Shown here: one piece after another, positions 7,429-16,968 of the stretch
Numbering within the stretch: position 1 is the first letter of the stretch
Layout of the letters: every line of letters starts with the position of its first letter
Program-made: the position numbers and the translations under genes
Notes under the pieces: model-generated
The model's input: the letters and a program-made list of their open reading frames with translations, nothing else
Told to the model about the DNA's origin: nothing
Databases searched by the model: none
Assembly: GCF_000974485.1 (NCBI RefSeq)
Contig: NZ_BBOM01000004.1
Coordinates: 1,054,001 to 1,118,000, forward strand
DNA from: Streptomyces sp. NBRC 109706
Lineage (GTDB): Bacteria; Actinomycetota; Actinomycetes; Streptomycetales; Streptomycetaceae
Length of the DNA: 64,000 bases
Reading direction: 5' to 3'

Positions 7429-10400
7429 GTGCAGGGACGTTTCAAGAGGGAAGGCAGTGCCGCGGGGGACGCGGAGCGAAGCGGTGCGGTAGACCGCGGC
7501 TCGGCCACCGGCCCCGCTCCGGACGCCGAAAAGGCGCGGCCGACCACGGGCGGCAAGGAGCAGCCTTCCAGGAAGCGAGCGGCCGAGGAGGCCGAGAGCC
7601 CCGCCAAGGACGCACCGCCCAGCCGTCCGATCCGCGGCGGCTCGCGCCTCGCCCTGCGCAACTGGCGGATCAGCACGCGCCTGGTCTCCCTGATCGCGCT
7701 CCCCGTCGCCGCCGCCACCGTGATGGGCGCGCTGCGTATCGAGACCTCACTGGGCAACGTCGAGCAGCTGGAGGACATGCAGCTGCTCACCGACATCACC
7801 CAGCAGGCGACGCTGCTCGCCGCCGCGCTCCAGGAGGAGCGGGACCGCTCGGCCGGTCCGCTGATCAGCGCGGACGACGACACCAGCGAGGACGTCGTCG
7901 GCCCCCGGGAGCGCACCGACGAGGCGATGGCCGCCTTCAGTGACGCGCGGCTGCGGATCCGCGGCACCGAGGACTCGATGCGCGGTGTCGAGGCCACCAT
8001 CTACGACATCGGTCGCCGGCTCAACGAGCTGAGCGCGGTGCGCAACGGTGCCTACAACGACGAGGAGTACACCGCGCAGACGATCACCCAGTACAACGAG
8101 GTGATCGAGGCCCTGCTCAGCCTCTCCCAGGACATGGCGCAGGCCACCAACAACAGCGACATGATCCGCAGCACCCGTGCGCTGGCCGCGTTCTCCTCCG
8201 CCAAGGAGCACGCCTCCATCCAGCGCGCGGTGATCACCGCCGGCCTGGCCAGGGGCGAACTGCCCGGCCAGCAGGCCGAGCTGTCCGAGGCCGACTGGCG
8301 CTTCGGCCGCACCCACCAGCTCAGCGAGACGGTCGCCCTCGACAACTTCACCCAGATCTACGGCGACCCCGAACGGGCCAGGGAGCTGCTGCGCCCGCTG
8401 GAGGGCGGCATCGTCAACGTCGCCGCGGCCAACGACTACGCCCAGCGGGTGTTCTCGGCCGAGGAGGGCATCCGCAGCCAGGAGCGCACCTACCGGGACT
8501 GGTACGACCAGGACCGCACCAAGATCGACGCGATGGGCACCATCGAGCGCACCCTGCTCTTCGAGATGCAGGACCAGGCCCGCCAGCTGCGGGACGAGGC
8601 CCAGCGCGACGCCTTCGTCAACGGCGCGATCGTCCTGCTGGTGCTCGGTATCACGCTGGTCGGCGCCTTTGTGGTGGCCCGCTCCATGGTTCGTTCGCTG
8701 CGCCGCCTCCAGGAGACCGCCACCGAGGTGGCCCGCACCCGGCTGCCCGAGGTCGTCCGGCAGATGTCCGACGCCGAGCCCGGCGAGGTGGACACCTCGG
8801 TCGAGTCCGTCGGTGTGCACACCAGGGACGAGATCGGCCGGGTGGCCCAGGCGTTCGACGACGTGCACCGGGAGGCCGTCCGACTGGCCGGTGAGCAGGC
8901 GCTGCTCCGGGGCAACGTCAACGCGATGTTTACCAACCTCTCCCGCCGCAGCCAGGGCCTGATCCAGCGGCAGCTGTCGCTCATCTCCGAGCTGGAGTCC
9001 CGCGAGGCGGACCCCGACCAGCTGTCCTCGCTCTTCAAGCTCGACCACCTCGCCACCCGCATGCGGCGCAACGGTGAGAACCTGCTGGTCCTCGCCGGCG
9101 AGGAGCCGGGACGTCGGTGGACCCGCCCGGTGCCGCTGGTGGACGTGCTGCGGGCCGCCGCCTCCGAGGTGGAGCAGTACGAACGCATCGAGCTGAGCGC
9201 GGTGCCCAAGACCGATGTCGCCGGCCGGGTGGTCAACGACCTCGTCCACCTGCTCGCCGAGCTGCTGGAGAACGCCACCTCGTTCTCCTCCCCGCAGACC
9301 AAGGTCAAGGTCACGGGACACGCGCTGCCGGACGGCCGGGTGCTGGTCGAGATCCACGACACCGGCATCGGCCTCTCGCCCGAGGACCTGGCGCAGATCA
9401 ACGACCGGCTGGCCAACCCGCCCACGGTGGACGTCTCCGTCTCCCGCCGGATGGGCCTCTTCGTGGTCGGCCGGCTCTCCCTGCGGCACGGCATCCGGAT
9501 CCAGCTGCGCCCCTCGGACTCCGGCGGCACCACCGCGCTGGTGATGCTGCCGGCCGAGGTCGCCCAGGGCTCGGGGCGGATCCGCCCCGCCGGGCCCACG
9601 GAGACCACATCGGCCACGCTGCAGCGCGACACCCCGCCGGTGCGCCGCCCCTCGCTCGGCAAGGGCAGGTCGGACGGCGACGCCGGCCCCGGCCGTGGGC
9701 AGCAGGCCCTCGGCGCGCCCGGGCGTCCCGATCGGCCCGCGCTGCCCTCCCGTTCCTCGGCCGAACCCCGGCAGGGCCCCGGAAGTCTGGAGCCGCCGCG
9801 CACGCCGGCCGGCGCCGCGCCGGGACGCCCCGAGCCGGCGGCCGCGCCGGGCGGCGGCGCCGGCCGCCCCAGCTGGGCCACCGGAGGGGACGACACCGCC
9901 CGAATACCCGCGGTCAACGACGCGTTCGAGCCGTCCAGGGCGGCCGGTTCGCCCGAGTCGACCGGCGAGCACGCCCGGTCCGACTTCTCCGGCGCCCAGC
10001 CCGGCCCGCCCCGCCCCGAGCCCCGGCTGCCGCAGGCACCCCGCGCCGACCAGCCGCATCCCGACGCCCGTCAGGCGCCGGAGCGGCCGTGGGCGCCCGA
10101 GGCACCCCAGGCGCCGCGCCCCGACGGGCGGCCGGGCGGCCGCTTCGACGAGCCCTCGGTCTTCGGCGCGCCGCCCCCCGCCGCCCGGCCGGCCCCCGGC
10201 GGGCCGCAGGACACCGGCGAGTTCCCCAGCGGCCCCTATCCGACGGTCGGGCAGACCGCGGAGCACCCCACCGGTCAGTACCAGGCGCGGCGTCCCGACC
10301 AGTCGGCGCCGCCCACCGGGCAGCAGCGGCCCGAGGCCGGTGCCGGCCTCCGGCGCACCTCCTCCTGGCAGCGCCCGCAGGACGAGCTGGACGCGCCGCT

Positions 10401-10959
10401 GCCGGCGCCCGAACCGCGCCGCTCTCCCGAACGCACGCCCATCTTCGAGGAGATGGAGTCGACCTGGTTCGGCACCCGCCGTGCCGTCCCGCCGCAGCTC
10501 GGCGACGACGCCTCGGCACCGACCAGGACGGCCCCGTCCCCGACCGCGCCAACGCCCCCACCGGTGGCGCCAGAGCCGTCTCCGACCGTCGCGCGCCCGG
10601 ACGACAGTCCGGCGAGTGCGGTGCCCCCCACCCCGGCCCCCACCCCGCAGGGCGGCGGTGCGCCGTGGCGCGCCTCGCCCAACGACGAAAGGTGGCGGCA
10701 GGCCGAGCAGTTGCGGCAGCCGAGCGCGGGTGGCGTCACCACGTCGGGGCTGCCCAAGCGGGTCCCCAGGGCCAACCTGGTGGCGGGCGCGGCGCAGCCG
10801 GATCAGCAGCAGGCGGCTCCCTCGGGCCCCTCGGTCTCCCGCCGTCCGGACGATGTCCGCGGCCGGTTGACCAATCTCCGCAGGGGCATTCAGCAGGGGC
10901 GCCAGGCCGGTTCTTCGGCCGGTCGCACGGACCGGGGCCAAGGCCCCACCTATCAGTAG
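7429..10959 (+). CDS. cvnA: Conservon CvnA: sensor-histidine-kinase-like protein with nitrate-sensor-type domain
   Basis: 1176 residues. Order: basic, disordered N terminus; TM1 about 85-102; extracytoplasmic nitrate/nitrite-sensing-type helical region about 105-390; TM2 about 397-417; HAMP; a dimerisation segment with FKLDHLATRMRRNGENLLVL; and an HATPase domain with N-box ELLENATSFSSP and G1 DTGIGLS. A proline-rich tail follows from about residue 710, ending in the motifs LPKRVPRANL and DVRGRLTNLRRGIQQGR. In conservons, CvnA acts with CvnB-D as a membrane-bound complex thought to resemble eukaryotic G-protein coupling. The GTG start is the first in the frame. cvnB follows 10 bp downstream. 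Confidence 0.88.
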   Translation: MQGRFKREGSAAGDAERSGAVDRGSATGPAPDAEKARPTTGGKEQPSRKRAAEEAESPAKDAPPSRPIRGGSRLALRNWRISTRLVSLIALPVAAATVMGALRIETSLGNVEQLEDMQLLTDITQQATLLAAALQEERDRSAGPLISADDDTSEDVVGPRERTDEAMAAFSDARLRIRGTEDSMRGVEATIYDIGRRLNELSAVRNGAYNDEEYTAQTITQYNEVIEALLSLSQDMAQATNNSDMIRSTRALAAFSSAKEHASIQRAVITAGLARGELPGQQAELSEADWRFGRTHQLSETVALDNFTQIYGDPERARELLRPLEGGIVNVAAANDYAQRVFSAEEGIRSQERTYRDWYDQDRTKIDAMGTIERTLLFEMQDQARQLRDEAQRDAFVNGAIVLLVLGITLVGAFVVARSMVRSLRRLQETATEVARTRLPEVVRQMSDAEPGEVDTSVESVGVHTRDEIGRVAQAFDDVHREAVRLAGEQALLRGNVNAMFTNLSRRSQGLIQRQLSLISELESREADPDQLSSLFKLDHLATRMRRNGENLLVLAGEEPGRRWTRPVPLVDVLRAAASEVEQYERIELSAVPKTDVAGRVVNDLVHLLAELLENATSFSSPQTKVKVTGHALPDGRVLVEIHDTGIGLSPEDLAQINDRLANPPTVDVSVSRRMGLFVVGRLSLRHGIRIQLRPSDSGGTTALVMLPAEVAQGSGRIRPAGPTETTSATLQRDTPPVRRPSLGKGRSDGDAGPGRGQQALGAPGRPDRPALPSRSSAEPRQGPGSLEPPRTPAGAAPGRPEPAAAPGGGAGRPSWATGGDDTARIPAVNDAFEPSRAAGSPESTGEHARSDFSGAQPGPPRPEPRLPQAPRADQPHPDARQAPERPWAPEAPQAPRPDGRPGGRFDEPSVFGAPPPAARPAPGGPQDTGEFPSGPYPTVGQTAEHPTGQYQARRPDQSAPPTGQQRPEAGAGLRRTSSWQRPQDELDAPLPAPEPRRSPERTPIFEEMESTWFGTRRAVPPQLGDDASAPTRTAPSPTAPTPPPVAPEPSPTVARPDDSPASAVPPTPAPTPQGGGAPWRASPNDERWRQAEQLRQPSAGGVTTSGLPKRVPRANLVAGAAQPDQQQAAPSGPSVSRRPDDVRGRLTNLRRGIQQGRQAGSSAGRTDRGQGPTYQ

Positions 10960-10969
10960 GAGCGTTAGT

Positions 10970-11392
10970 GTGAGCCCGATGAGCCAGGCGGCCCAGAACC
11001 TCAACTGGTTGATCACCAGTTTTGTGGAGAACACCCCGGGGGTGTCCCACACGGTTGTGGTGTCCGCCGATGGTCTTCTTCTGGCGATGTCCGAGGGATT
11101 CCCACGGGATCGCGCCGACCAGTTGGCGGCGGTGGCCTCCGGGCTGACGTCGCTGACGGCCGGCGCCTCGCGGATCTTCGAGGGCGGTGCGGTGAATCAG
11201 ACCGTGGTGGAAATGGAACGGGGGTTCTTGTTCATCATGTCCATTTCCGACGGTTCCTCGCTGGCGGTGTTGGCACATCCGGAGGCCGATATCGGCCTCG
11301 TGGGTTATGAGATGGCGTTGTTGGTGGATCGTGCGGGCACGGTCCTGACCCCCGACTTGCGCGCCGAACTGCAGGGAAGTCTGCTCAACTGA
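10970..11392 (+). CDS. cvnB: Conservon CvnB: roadblock/LC7-domain protein
   Basis: A 140-residue single-domain roadblock/LC7 protein (NLNWLITSFVENTPGVSHTVVVSADGLLLAMSEG at the N terminus; DLRAELQGSLLN at the end). In conservons this component is thought to regulate the partner GTPase CvnD and to connect it to CvnA. AGGAG at 10958-10962 is spaced 7 nt from the GTG. The sequence differs from the second-conservon copy at one residue only (Met40 here, Leu there), so recent duplication or gene conversion is likely. Confidence 0.93.
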   Translation: MSPMSQAAQNLNWLITSFVENTPGVSHTVVVSADGLLLAMSEGFPRDRADQLAAVASGLTSLTAGASRIFEGGAVNQTVVEMERGFLFIMSISDGSSLAVLAHPEADIGLVGYEMALLVDRAGTVLTPDLRAELQGSLLN

Positions 11393-11459
11393 GGTCAAGC
11401 TCCCCCCACATGAGCACCATCATCCGCGTCGTCGAACTCATGTAAAGCTCGGAGGAGCC

Positions 11460-11873
11460 ATGAACACCCCGCCGCCCTCGCAGGGCTCGTACGGTGCTTC
11501 CCACAACTACGGGTCCTATGACGACGAGGGCGATCAGCCGCTGGTGCGTCCCTATGCCATGACCGGTGGCCGTACCAAACCGCGTTACCAGCTGGCGATC
11601 GAGGCGTTGGTGAGCACCACCGCCGATCCCATGCAGATGCAGGGGCTGCTGCCGGAGCACCAGCGCATCTGCCAGCTGTGCCTTGAGGTGAAGTCGGTCG
11701 CCGAGGTGTCCGCGTTGGTCGCCATTCCCCTGGGGGTGGCCCGGATTCTGGTGGCGGACCTGGCCGAGGCCGGGCTTGTCGCCATCCATCAGCCGGGCCA
11801 CGAGGGAGAGCCCGGCGGTCAGCCAGATGTGACGCTGCTGGAAAGGGTGCTCAGTGGACTTCGCAAGCTCTGA
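11460..11873 (+). CDS. cvnC: Conservon CvnC: DUF742 protein
   Basis: 137 residues with the DUF742 core: LVRPYAMTGGRTKPRYQLAIEALV at residues about 23-46, the LPEHQRICQLC segment, and a winged-helix-like part through VARILVADLAEAGLVAIHQPG to the conserved end LLERVLSGLRKL. The role is unknown biochemically; it is a constant conservon component. Strong GGAGGAG precedes the ATG. Its 3' end overlaps the start of cvnD by 20 bp, which implies translational coupling. The N-terminal extension is 87 residues shorter than in the paralogue at 16294. Confidence 0.92.
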   Translation: MNTPPPSQGSYGASHNYGSYDDEGDQPLVRPYAMTGGRTKPRYQLAIEALVSTTADPMQMQGLLPEHQRICQLCLEVKSVAEVSALVAIPLGVARILVADLAEAGLVAIHQPGHEGEPGGQPDVTLLERVLSGLRKL

Positions 11874-12468
11874 CGGAACGGGGCGTTCGACGCCCGGGCC
11901 CGCTCCCTCGGCCACACCCACCGCCACGACGTCCGCGAAGATCGTGGTCGCCGGCGGGTTCGGTGTGGGCAAGACCACGTTCGTGGGGTCGGTTTCGGAG
12001 ATCAATCCGCTGCGGACCGAGGCGGTGATGACGTCGGCGTCGGCGGGGATCGACGATCTGACGCACACGGGGAACAAGACCACCACCACCGTGGCGATGG
12101 ATTTCGGCCGGATCACGCTGGATCAGGATCTGATCCTCTATCTGTTCGGTACGCCGGGTCAGGACCGTTTCTGGTTCATGTGGGACGACCTGGTGCGGGG
12201 TGCGATCGGGGCGATCGTGCTGGTGGACACGCGGCGGTTGGCCGACTGTTTCCCCGCCGTGGACTACTTCGAGAACAGCGGTCTGCCGTTTGTGATCGCG
12301 CTCAACGGCTTCGACGGCTATCAGCCGTACTCGCCGGAAGAGGTGCGCGAGGCCCTGCAGATCGGCCCGGATGTGCCGATTATCACCACGGACGCTCGCC
12401 ATCGCGCCGAGGCCAAAAGTGGCCTGATCACCCTGGTCGAGCACGCGTTGCTGGCTCGTCTGCACTGA
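11854..12468 (+). CDS. cvnD: Conservon CvnD: Ras-like small GTPase
   Basis: A 204-residue GTP-binding protein of the MglA/Ras-like family. The P-loop GGFGVGKTTFVGS lies at about residues 34-46. A switch region includes TTTVAMDFGRI, and the G3-like segment is FGTPGQDRFWFMWDD. The G4-like region is ALNGFDG, in place of the canonical NKxD, as in other CvnD proteins. It starts with GTG inside cvnC. In the conservon model it cycles between nucleotide states under control of CvnA/CvnB. Two stretches of its DNA (11965-12083 and 12142-12318) are identical to the second-conservon copy. Confidence 0.93.
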   Translation: MDFASSDGTGRSTPGPAPSATPTATTSAKIVVAGGFGVGKTTFVGSVSEINPLRTEAVMTSASAGIDDLTHTGNKTTTTVAMDFGRITLDQDLILYLFGTPGQDRFWFMWDDLVRGAIGAIVLVDTRRLADCFPAVDYFENSGLPFVIALNGFDGYQPYSPEEVREALQIGPDVPIITTDARHRAEAKSGLITLVEHALLARLH

Positions 12469-12789
12469 TCGGCGACGTTTGTCGACGGGCTGTGTCCCCG
12501 AGCACATCTTCCGCTTCCGCCGTTTTGTAACGATTCGGCCGGTACTTGGCCGGTAGGCCCCCATCCGCATGTCTACGCGCGGCGAGCGGCCCGTTCCGCT
12601 CCGCGTGCGACTTCGTGGTCGAATGTCACATCTGGGAGTTGATGCCCCAATTCAGGCGTCTCGTGTTGGTGGAAACCGGACGACCGGGGGGATTGGAATC
12701 TCTTCCCCAAGCGTGCTGGAATCCACACGACTCCACAGTCACGTCGGCCGGTCAGCACCGGCTGTCGCTGTCGAGAGGTGAGATAGCCA
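12469..12789. other. 321-bp intergenic region between conservons
   Basis: This stretch has no gene that I can support. It holds the candidate promoter at 12693-12722 and an inverted repeat GGCCGGT...ACCGGC near 12749-12765, 25-40 nt before the second cvnA. No convincing terminator for conservon 1 is seen, so some read-through is possible. Confidence 0.45.
12693..12722 (+). promoter_or_regulatory. Candidate promoter of conservon 2
   Basis: TTGGAA (12693-12698), an 18-nt spacer and TGGAAT (12717-12722), 67 nt before the cvnA start. It shares GTGCTGGAAT with the element upstream of conservon 1. Confidence 0.45.
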
Positions 12790-15765
12790 GTGAGCCGCAG
12801 TAGCGCGACTCCCTCGAACCCGGGGGAAGCCGAAGATCCTCGTGCGCCCTCCCAGGTCGAGGGCGGAACGCCCGTGCGGGCGGTGACCGAGCCGGGAACG
12901 GGCTCGCGGTTCGCCCCGCGCAACTGGCGGGTCGCCACCAAGCTGTACGCGATCCTGATGATCCCGGTGGTCATCGCGCTGGTCCTGGCCGGACTGCGGG
13001 TCAGCGGCGCCCACGACACCTGGCGGGAGGCCCAGGACGCCGAGCGCGTCGCCGAACTCGTCCGCTCCTCCACGGCGTACGCGCACGCGCTGATCGACGA
13101 ACGCGATGTCACCGCCCGACCGCTGCTGGAGGGCGACCGCGACGCGTCGGCGGTCGGCGAGGCCTACCGGGTCACCAACGCGGCGCGCGAGGAGTTCCAC
13201 CAGCGCTGGGAGGAGACCCCGCACACCGAGAGCCTGCTGCACCGGATGGAGGGCGTCACCGAGACCGAGCCACAGCTCTCCGCGCTCCGACAGCGCGCCT
13301 ACACGGACGAACTCCCCGGGGTGCAGACCGAGGAGGGCTATGTCGCCATCCAGCACCCGCTGATGTCCTTCGCCAACGAACTCGGTCTCGGCGCCGACAA
13401 CCTCACCACCTACGGGCGCACCGTCTACGCCGTCTCCCTGTCCAAGGCCGCCAACTCGCTGCAGCGCTCCATCGGCACCCATCTGCTGGTCGCCCCCGGC
13501 CCCGGCGACACGGCGCACCAGCTCCAGCTCACCGCCTTCAGCTCCTACGCCTATCTGGAGGGCATCGCCCAGGCCGAGTACACCTCGGCCGGCACCCCCG
13601 AGGACGCCGAGCGGCTGAAGGAACGGCTGGGCGATGCGGCCGGCGCCGCCGCCGTCGAGGCCCCCGACGCCTACAGCCTGCCCGTGATGACCCAGCTGAT
13701 CGCCTCGGGCGCCGACCCCGGGAGCCTGGCCGAGCAGGGGCTCACCCCGGAGGCCTGGCACGCCGCCTCCACCGCGCAGTTCGACGCCTACCGCTCCATC
13801 GAGCAGGACCTGGTGGACGAGGCGGTCGCCGAGGCCAAGGACATCGCGTCCGCCGCGCGCAACGACATGCTGGTCAACTCGGCCGCGGTGCTGGCCTCCC
13901 TGCTGCTGGCCTTCGTGGTCGCCGGGTTGATGGCCCGCTCCATGAGCCGCGACATGCGCAAGCTGCGCACCGCCGCCTTCGAGGTGGCGGGACAACGGCT
14001 GCCGGCCGTCGTCGACCAGCTCTCCCGGGTCAACCCCGGCCAGGTCGACACCGTCGTCACCCCCATCCCGATCGCCAGCAGGGACGAGATCGGCGAGGTC
14101 GCCCGCGCCTTCGACCAGGTGCACCGGGAGGCGGTCCGACTCGCCGCCGAGCAGGCCCTGTTGCGCGGCAACGTCAACGCGATCTTCACCAACCTCTCCA
14201 GCCGGAACCAGGGCCTCATCGAGCGCCAGCTCGGGCTGATCAGCGAGTTGGAGTCCCGCGAGGCCGATCCCGAGCAGCTGGAGAACCTCTTCAAGCTGGA
14301 CCATCTGGCCACCCGCATGCGGCGCAACGGCGAGAACCTGCTGGTCCTCGCCGGCGAGGAGCTGGACCACCGGTGGAACCGCCCGGTGCCGCTGGTGGAC
14401 GTGCTGCGGGCCGCCGCCTCCGAGGTGGAGGACTACAGCCGCATCGAGACCAGCGGCGTCCCCGACTGCGAGATCCACGGCGACGTGGTCAACGACCTGG
14501 TGCATCTGCTGGCCGAGTTGCTGGAGAACGCCACCAGCTTCTCCTCCCCGCAGGCCAGGGTCCATGTCACCGCCACCAGGCTGCCCGACGCCCGCATCAT
14601 GATCGAGATCCACGACAAGGGTATCGGGCTCAGCCAGGAGGACTTCGCGGAGATCAACCGCAGGCTGGCCGCCCCGCCTGCCGTCGACGCCGCGATCTCC
14701 CAGCGCATGGGCCTCTTCGTGGTCGGCCGGCTGGCCGCCCGGCACGGCATCCGGGTCCAACTGCGGCCTTCGGGGGAGCAGACCGGCACCACCTCGCTCG
14801 TGATGCTCCCCGAGGGCATCACCCACGGCGGCGGCGGCCAGGCCGCACCCCCCGAGGAACGGTTCACCGTCTCGCGCATCATGGCCGACCCGCGCGGGAT
14901 CAGCGAGGCCCAGCGCGAGGCCGGCCTGCGCACCGCGGCCGAACTCGGCTTCGACGACTCGCGCTACCCCACGGAGCCGGCGGACCGGCGGACGCCGGAC
15001 GCCGTGCCGCCGCCCGCGCGCCAGCAGCCGCCGCACCAACCGCTGCCGGAGCCGCGCTATCCGCACCAACCGCAGCCCCAGGTCGGCGAACCCGCCTGGC
15101 AGGACCAGCCGACGGCCGGCTCCTGGCAGCAGGATCCGGCCCCCACGCCGGACGGCCGGCCCTGGTCCCACCAGGGCGGGGCGCAGCCCCAGGCCGACCC
15201 GTTCGGAACCGGTCAGACCGGGGACGGGACCTGGCGGCCCGCACCGCCGGAAAACCCGCTTCCCACCGGACCGGCGCAGTTCGAGGGCTTCTCACCAGCC
15301 GCCGATTCGGGCCAGGGTGGTCCCGGGAATCCCGCGCACCGCGTAGGCTTCCCTGCGTCGGGCCCGGTCGCGGCCGAGCACGGGCCGGCGAACGACCAGG
15401 GGCTTCCCCGGCGTACACCACGGAACCAGCAGCGGCCCGAGGAGGATTCGGCACAGCGTGCGGGGCGGGAAACCCCGGCTCAGGAACCGCGATGGGAACG
15501 CGGGCCACGCCGTGAGGAGCGCACCGGCGGCACCACACCCGTCGGACTTCCCAAGCGGGTGCCCAAGGCCAATCTGACGGAACACTCCTCCGCCGAGTCC
15601 ACGCCCGGTGGAGCGCAGATCTCCCGCGACCCGAGGGACGTCCGCGGCCGGCTGAGCAGCCTGCGACGCGGAGTACAGCAAGGGCGCGGCGCCGGCTCGG
15701 GCCGCGGCGCGCAGAACGAAGAACGGGGCCAAGGTCCCGGTCACACCTACGAGCAGGAGCGTTAG
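12790..15765 (+). CDS. cvnA: Conservon CvnA (second copy): sensor-kinase-like protein
   Basis: 991 residues with the same architecture as the copy at 7429. There is a TM near residues 50-70, an extracytoplasmic nitrate-sensor-type helical region, TM2 near 355-380, and HAMP. The dimerisation segment is FKLDHLATRMRRNGENLLVL, and HATPase motifs are ELLENATSFSSP and DKGIGLS. A Pro/Gln-rich tail ends in LPKRVPKANL and DVRGRLSSLRRGVQQGR. The sensor half has diverged strongly from the first copy while the kinase core and tail motifs are conserved, so the two probably sense different inputs. GTG start with GAGAGGTGAG upstream. cvnB begins 1 bp after its stop. Confidence 0.88.
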   Translation: MSRSSATPSNPGEAEDPRAPSQVEGGTPVRAVTEPGTGSRFAPRNWRVATKLYAILMIPVVIALVLAGLRVSGAHDTWREAQDAERVAELVRSSTAYAHALIDERDVTARPLLEGDRDASAVGEAYRVTNAAREEFHQRWEETPHTESLLHRMEGVTETEPQLSALRQRAYTDELPGVQTEEGYVAIQHPLMSFANELGLGADNLTTYGRTVYAVSLSKAANSLQRSIGTHLLVAPGPGDTAHQLQLTAFSSYAYLEGIAQAEYTSAGTPEDAERLKERLGDAAGAAAVEAPDAYSLPVMTQLIASGADPGSLAEQGLTPEAWHAASTAQFDAYRSIEQDLVDEAVAEAKDIASAARNDMLVNSAAVLASLLLAFVVAGLMARSMSRDMRKLRTAAFEVAGQRLPAVVDQLSRVNPGQVDTVVTPIPIASRDEIGEVARAFDQVHREAVRLAAEQALLRGNVNAIFTNLSSRNQGLIERQLGLISELESREADPEQLENLFKLDHLATRMRRNGENLLVLAGEELDHRWNRPVPLVDVLRAAASEVEDYSRIETSGVPDCEIHGDVVNDLVHLLAELLENATSFSSPQARVHVTATRLPDARIMIEIHDKGIGLSQEDFAEINRRLAAPPAVDAAISQRMGLFVVGRLAARHGIRVQLRPSGEQTGTTSLVMLPEGITHGGGGQAAPPEERFTVSRIMADPRGISEAQREAGLRTAAELGFDDSRYPTEPADRRTPDAVPPPARQQPPHQPLPEPRYPHQPQPQVGEPAWQDQPTAGSWQQDPAPTPDGRPWSHQGGAQPQADPFGTGQTGDGTWRPAPPENPLPTGPAQFEGFSPAADSGQGGPGNPAHRVGFPASGPVAAEHGPANDQGLPRRTPRNQQRPEEDSAQRAGRETPAQEPRWERGPRREERTGGTTPVGLPKRVPKANLTEHSSAESTPGGAQISRDPRDVRGRLSSLRRGVQQGRGAGSGRGAQNEERGQGPGHTYEQER

Positions 15766-15766
15766 T

Positions 15767-16189
15767 GTGAGCCCGATGAGCCAGGCGGCGCAGAACCTCA
15801 ACTGGTTGATCACCAGTTTCGTGGAGAACACCCCGGGGGTGTCGCACACGGTTGTGGTGTCCGCCGATGGTCTTCTGCTGGCGTTGTCCGAGGGGTTCCC
15901 GCGTGACCGCGCCGACCAGTTGGCGGCGGTGGCCTCCGGGCTGACGTCGCTGACGGCCGGCGCCTCGCGGATCTTCGAGGGCGGTGCGGTGAACCAGACG
16001 GTGGTCGAGATGGAACGGGGCTTCCTGTTCATCATGTCGATCTCCGACGGTTCCTCGCTGGCGGTGTTGGCGCACCCGGAGGCCGACATCGGTCTGGTGG
16101 GTTATGAGATGGCGTTGTTGGTGGATCGTGCCGGTACGGTCCTGACGCCCGATCTGCGTGCGGAACTGCAGGGAAGTCTGCTCAACTAG
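15767..16189 (+). CDS. cvnB: Conservon CvnB (second copy): roadblock/LC7-domain protein
   Basis: 140 residues, identical to the protein encoded at 10970 except Leu40 for Met40. It is a roadblock/LC7 fold, presumed regulator of the CvnD GTPase. The GTG follows AGGAG inside the end of cvnA. Because the two CvnB proteins are interchangeable in sequence, cross-talk between the two conservons is plausible. Confidence 0.93.
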   Translation: MSPMSQAAQNLNWLITSFVENTPGVSHTVVVSADGLLLALSEGFPRDRADQLAAVASGLTSLTAGASRIFEGGAVNQTVVEMERGFLFIMSISDGSSLAVLAHPEADIGLVGYEMALLVDRAGTVLTPDLRAELQGSLLN

Positions 16190-16293
16190 CGGGCTCCGTG
16201 TGCGGATTGGGGCCGCGCACCATAAGGTGCGGGGACGTGGCTTAACGGTGAACGCGGTATCCGTGGACAGCGAAGGCAGTCGGAGGAGGAATT

Positions 16294-16968
16294 GTGGCAA
16301 CGCCCTCAGGCGGACCATACGGTGACGAGTACCCAGGGCAGCCGCACGACGGCGGGCGCTCGGGGCGCTTCAACTTCCCCTCCGCGCCCAGCGGCGGACA
16401 GCGGGGGGCGGTGCCGGAGCAGCAGGCTCCCAGGCCCGACCGACGTCCGTCCGCGCACCCACAGACGCCGCAGACGCCGCACCACGAGGCGCGTCCCGGC
16501 ACCCCGTCAGGGACCGCCCATCCGACGGGATCCGGCGCCAGGCGGAGGCCCGAGGCCACGGCCCCGGTCGACGACTGGTCGGCGCCGCAGTCCTCCGGCC
16601 GTCGGCGCCCGCAGGACGGCGAGGCACCACAGCCGCTGGTGCGCCCCTACGCGATGACCGGTGGCCGCACCAGGCCGCGTTACCAGTTGGCCATCGAGGC
16701 GCTGGTGAGCACCACCGCCGATCCGATGCGGCTGCAAGGGCAGCTGCCCGAGCACCAGCGGATCTGCCAGCTGTGCTACGAGGTGAAGTCGGTGGCCGAG
16801 GTCTCCGCCCTGCTCGCCATTCCGCTCGGAGTCGCCCGGATTCTGGTGGCCGACCTGGCCGAGGCCGGGCTTGTCGCCATCCATCAGCCGGGACATGACG
16901 GGGAGCCCGGTGGTCAGCCAGATGTGACACTGCTCGAAAGGGTGCTCAGTGGACTTCGCAAGCTCTAA
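16294..16968 (+). CDS. cvnC: Conservon CvnC (second copy): DUF742 protein
   Basis: 224 residues. The first ~110 are Pro/Arg/Gly-rich and probably disordered. The DUF742 core starts at LVRPYAMTGGRTRPRYQLAIEALV and ends LLERVLSGLRKL. GGAGGAGG lies upstream of the GTG. A 104-bp gap separates it from cvnB, and it overlaps cvnD by 20 bp exactly as in the first conservon. The long N terminus is the main difference from the 137-residue paralogue. Confidence 0.92.
   Translation: MATPSGGPYGDEYPGQPHDGGRSGRFNFPSAPSGGQRGAVPEQQAPRPDRRPSAHPQTPQTPHHEARPGTPSGTAHPTGSGARRRPEATAPVDDWSAPQSSGRRRPQDGEAPQPLVRPYAMTGGRTRPRYQLAIEALVSTTADPMRLQGQLPEHQRICQLCYEVKSVAEVSALLAIPLGVARILVADLAEAGLVAIHQPGHDGEPGGQPDVTLLERVLSGLRKL

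Noticed and set aside
7747..11052. 1101-codon minus-strand frame opposite cvnA
   Set aside because: Antisense shadow with Arg/Gly/Leu-rich low complexity; cvnA on the plus strand is clearly real.
12569..12803. Small plus-strand frames (about 70-85 codons) between the conservons
   Set aside because: No ribosome-binding sites, atypical third-position composition, and they overlap the candidate cvn promoter.
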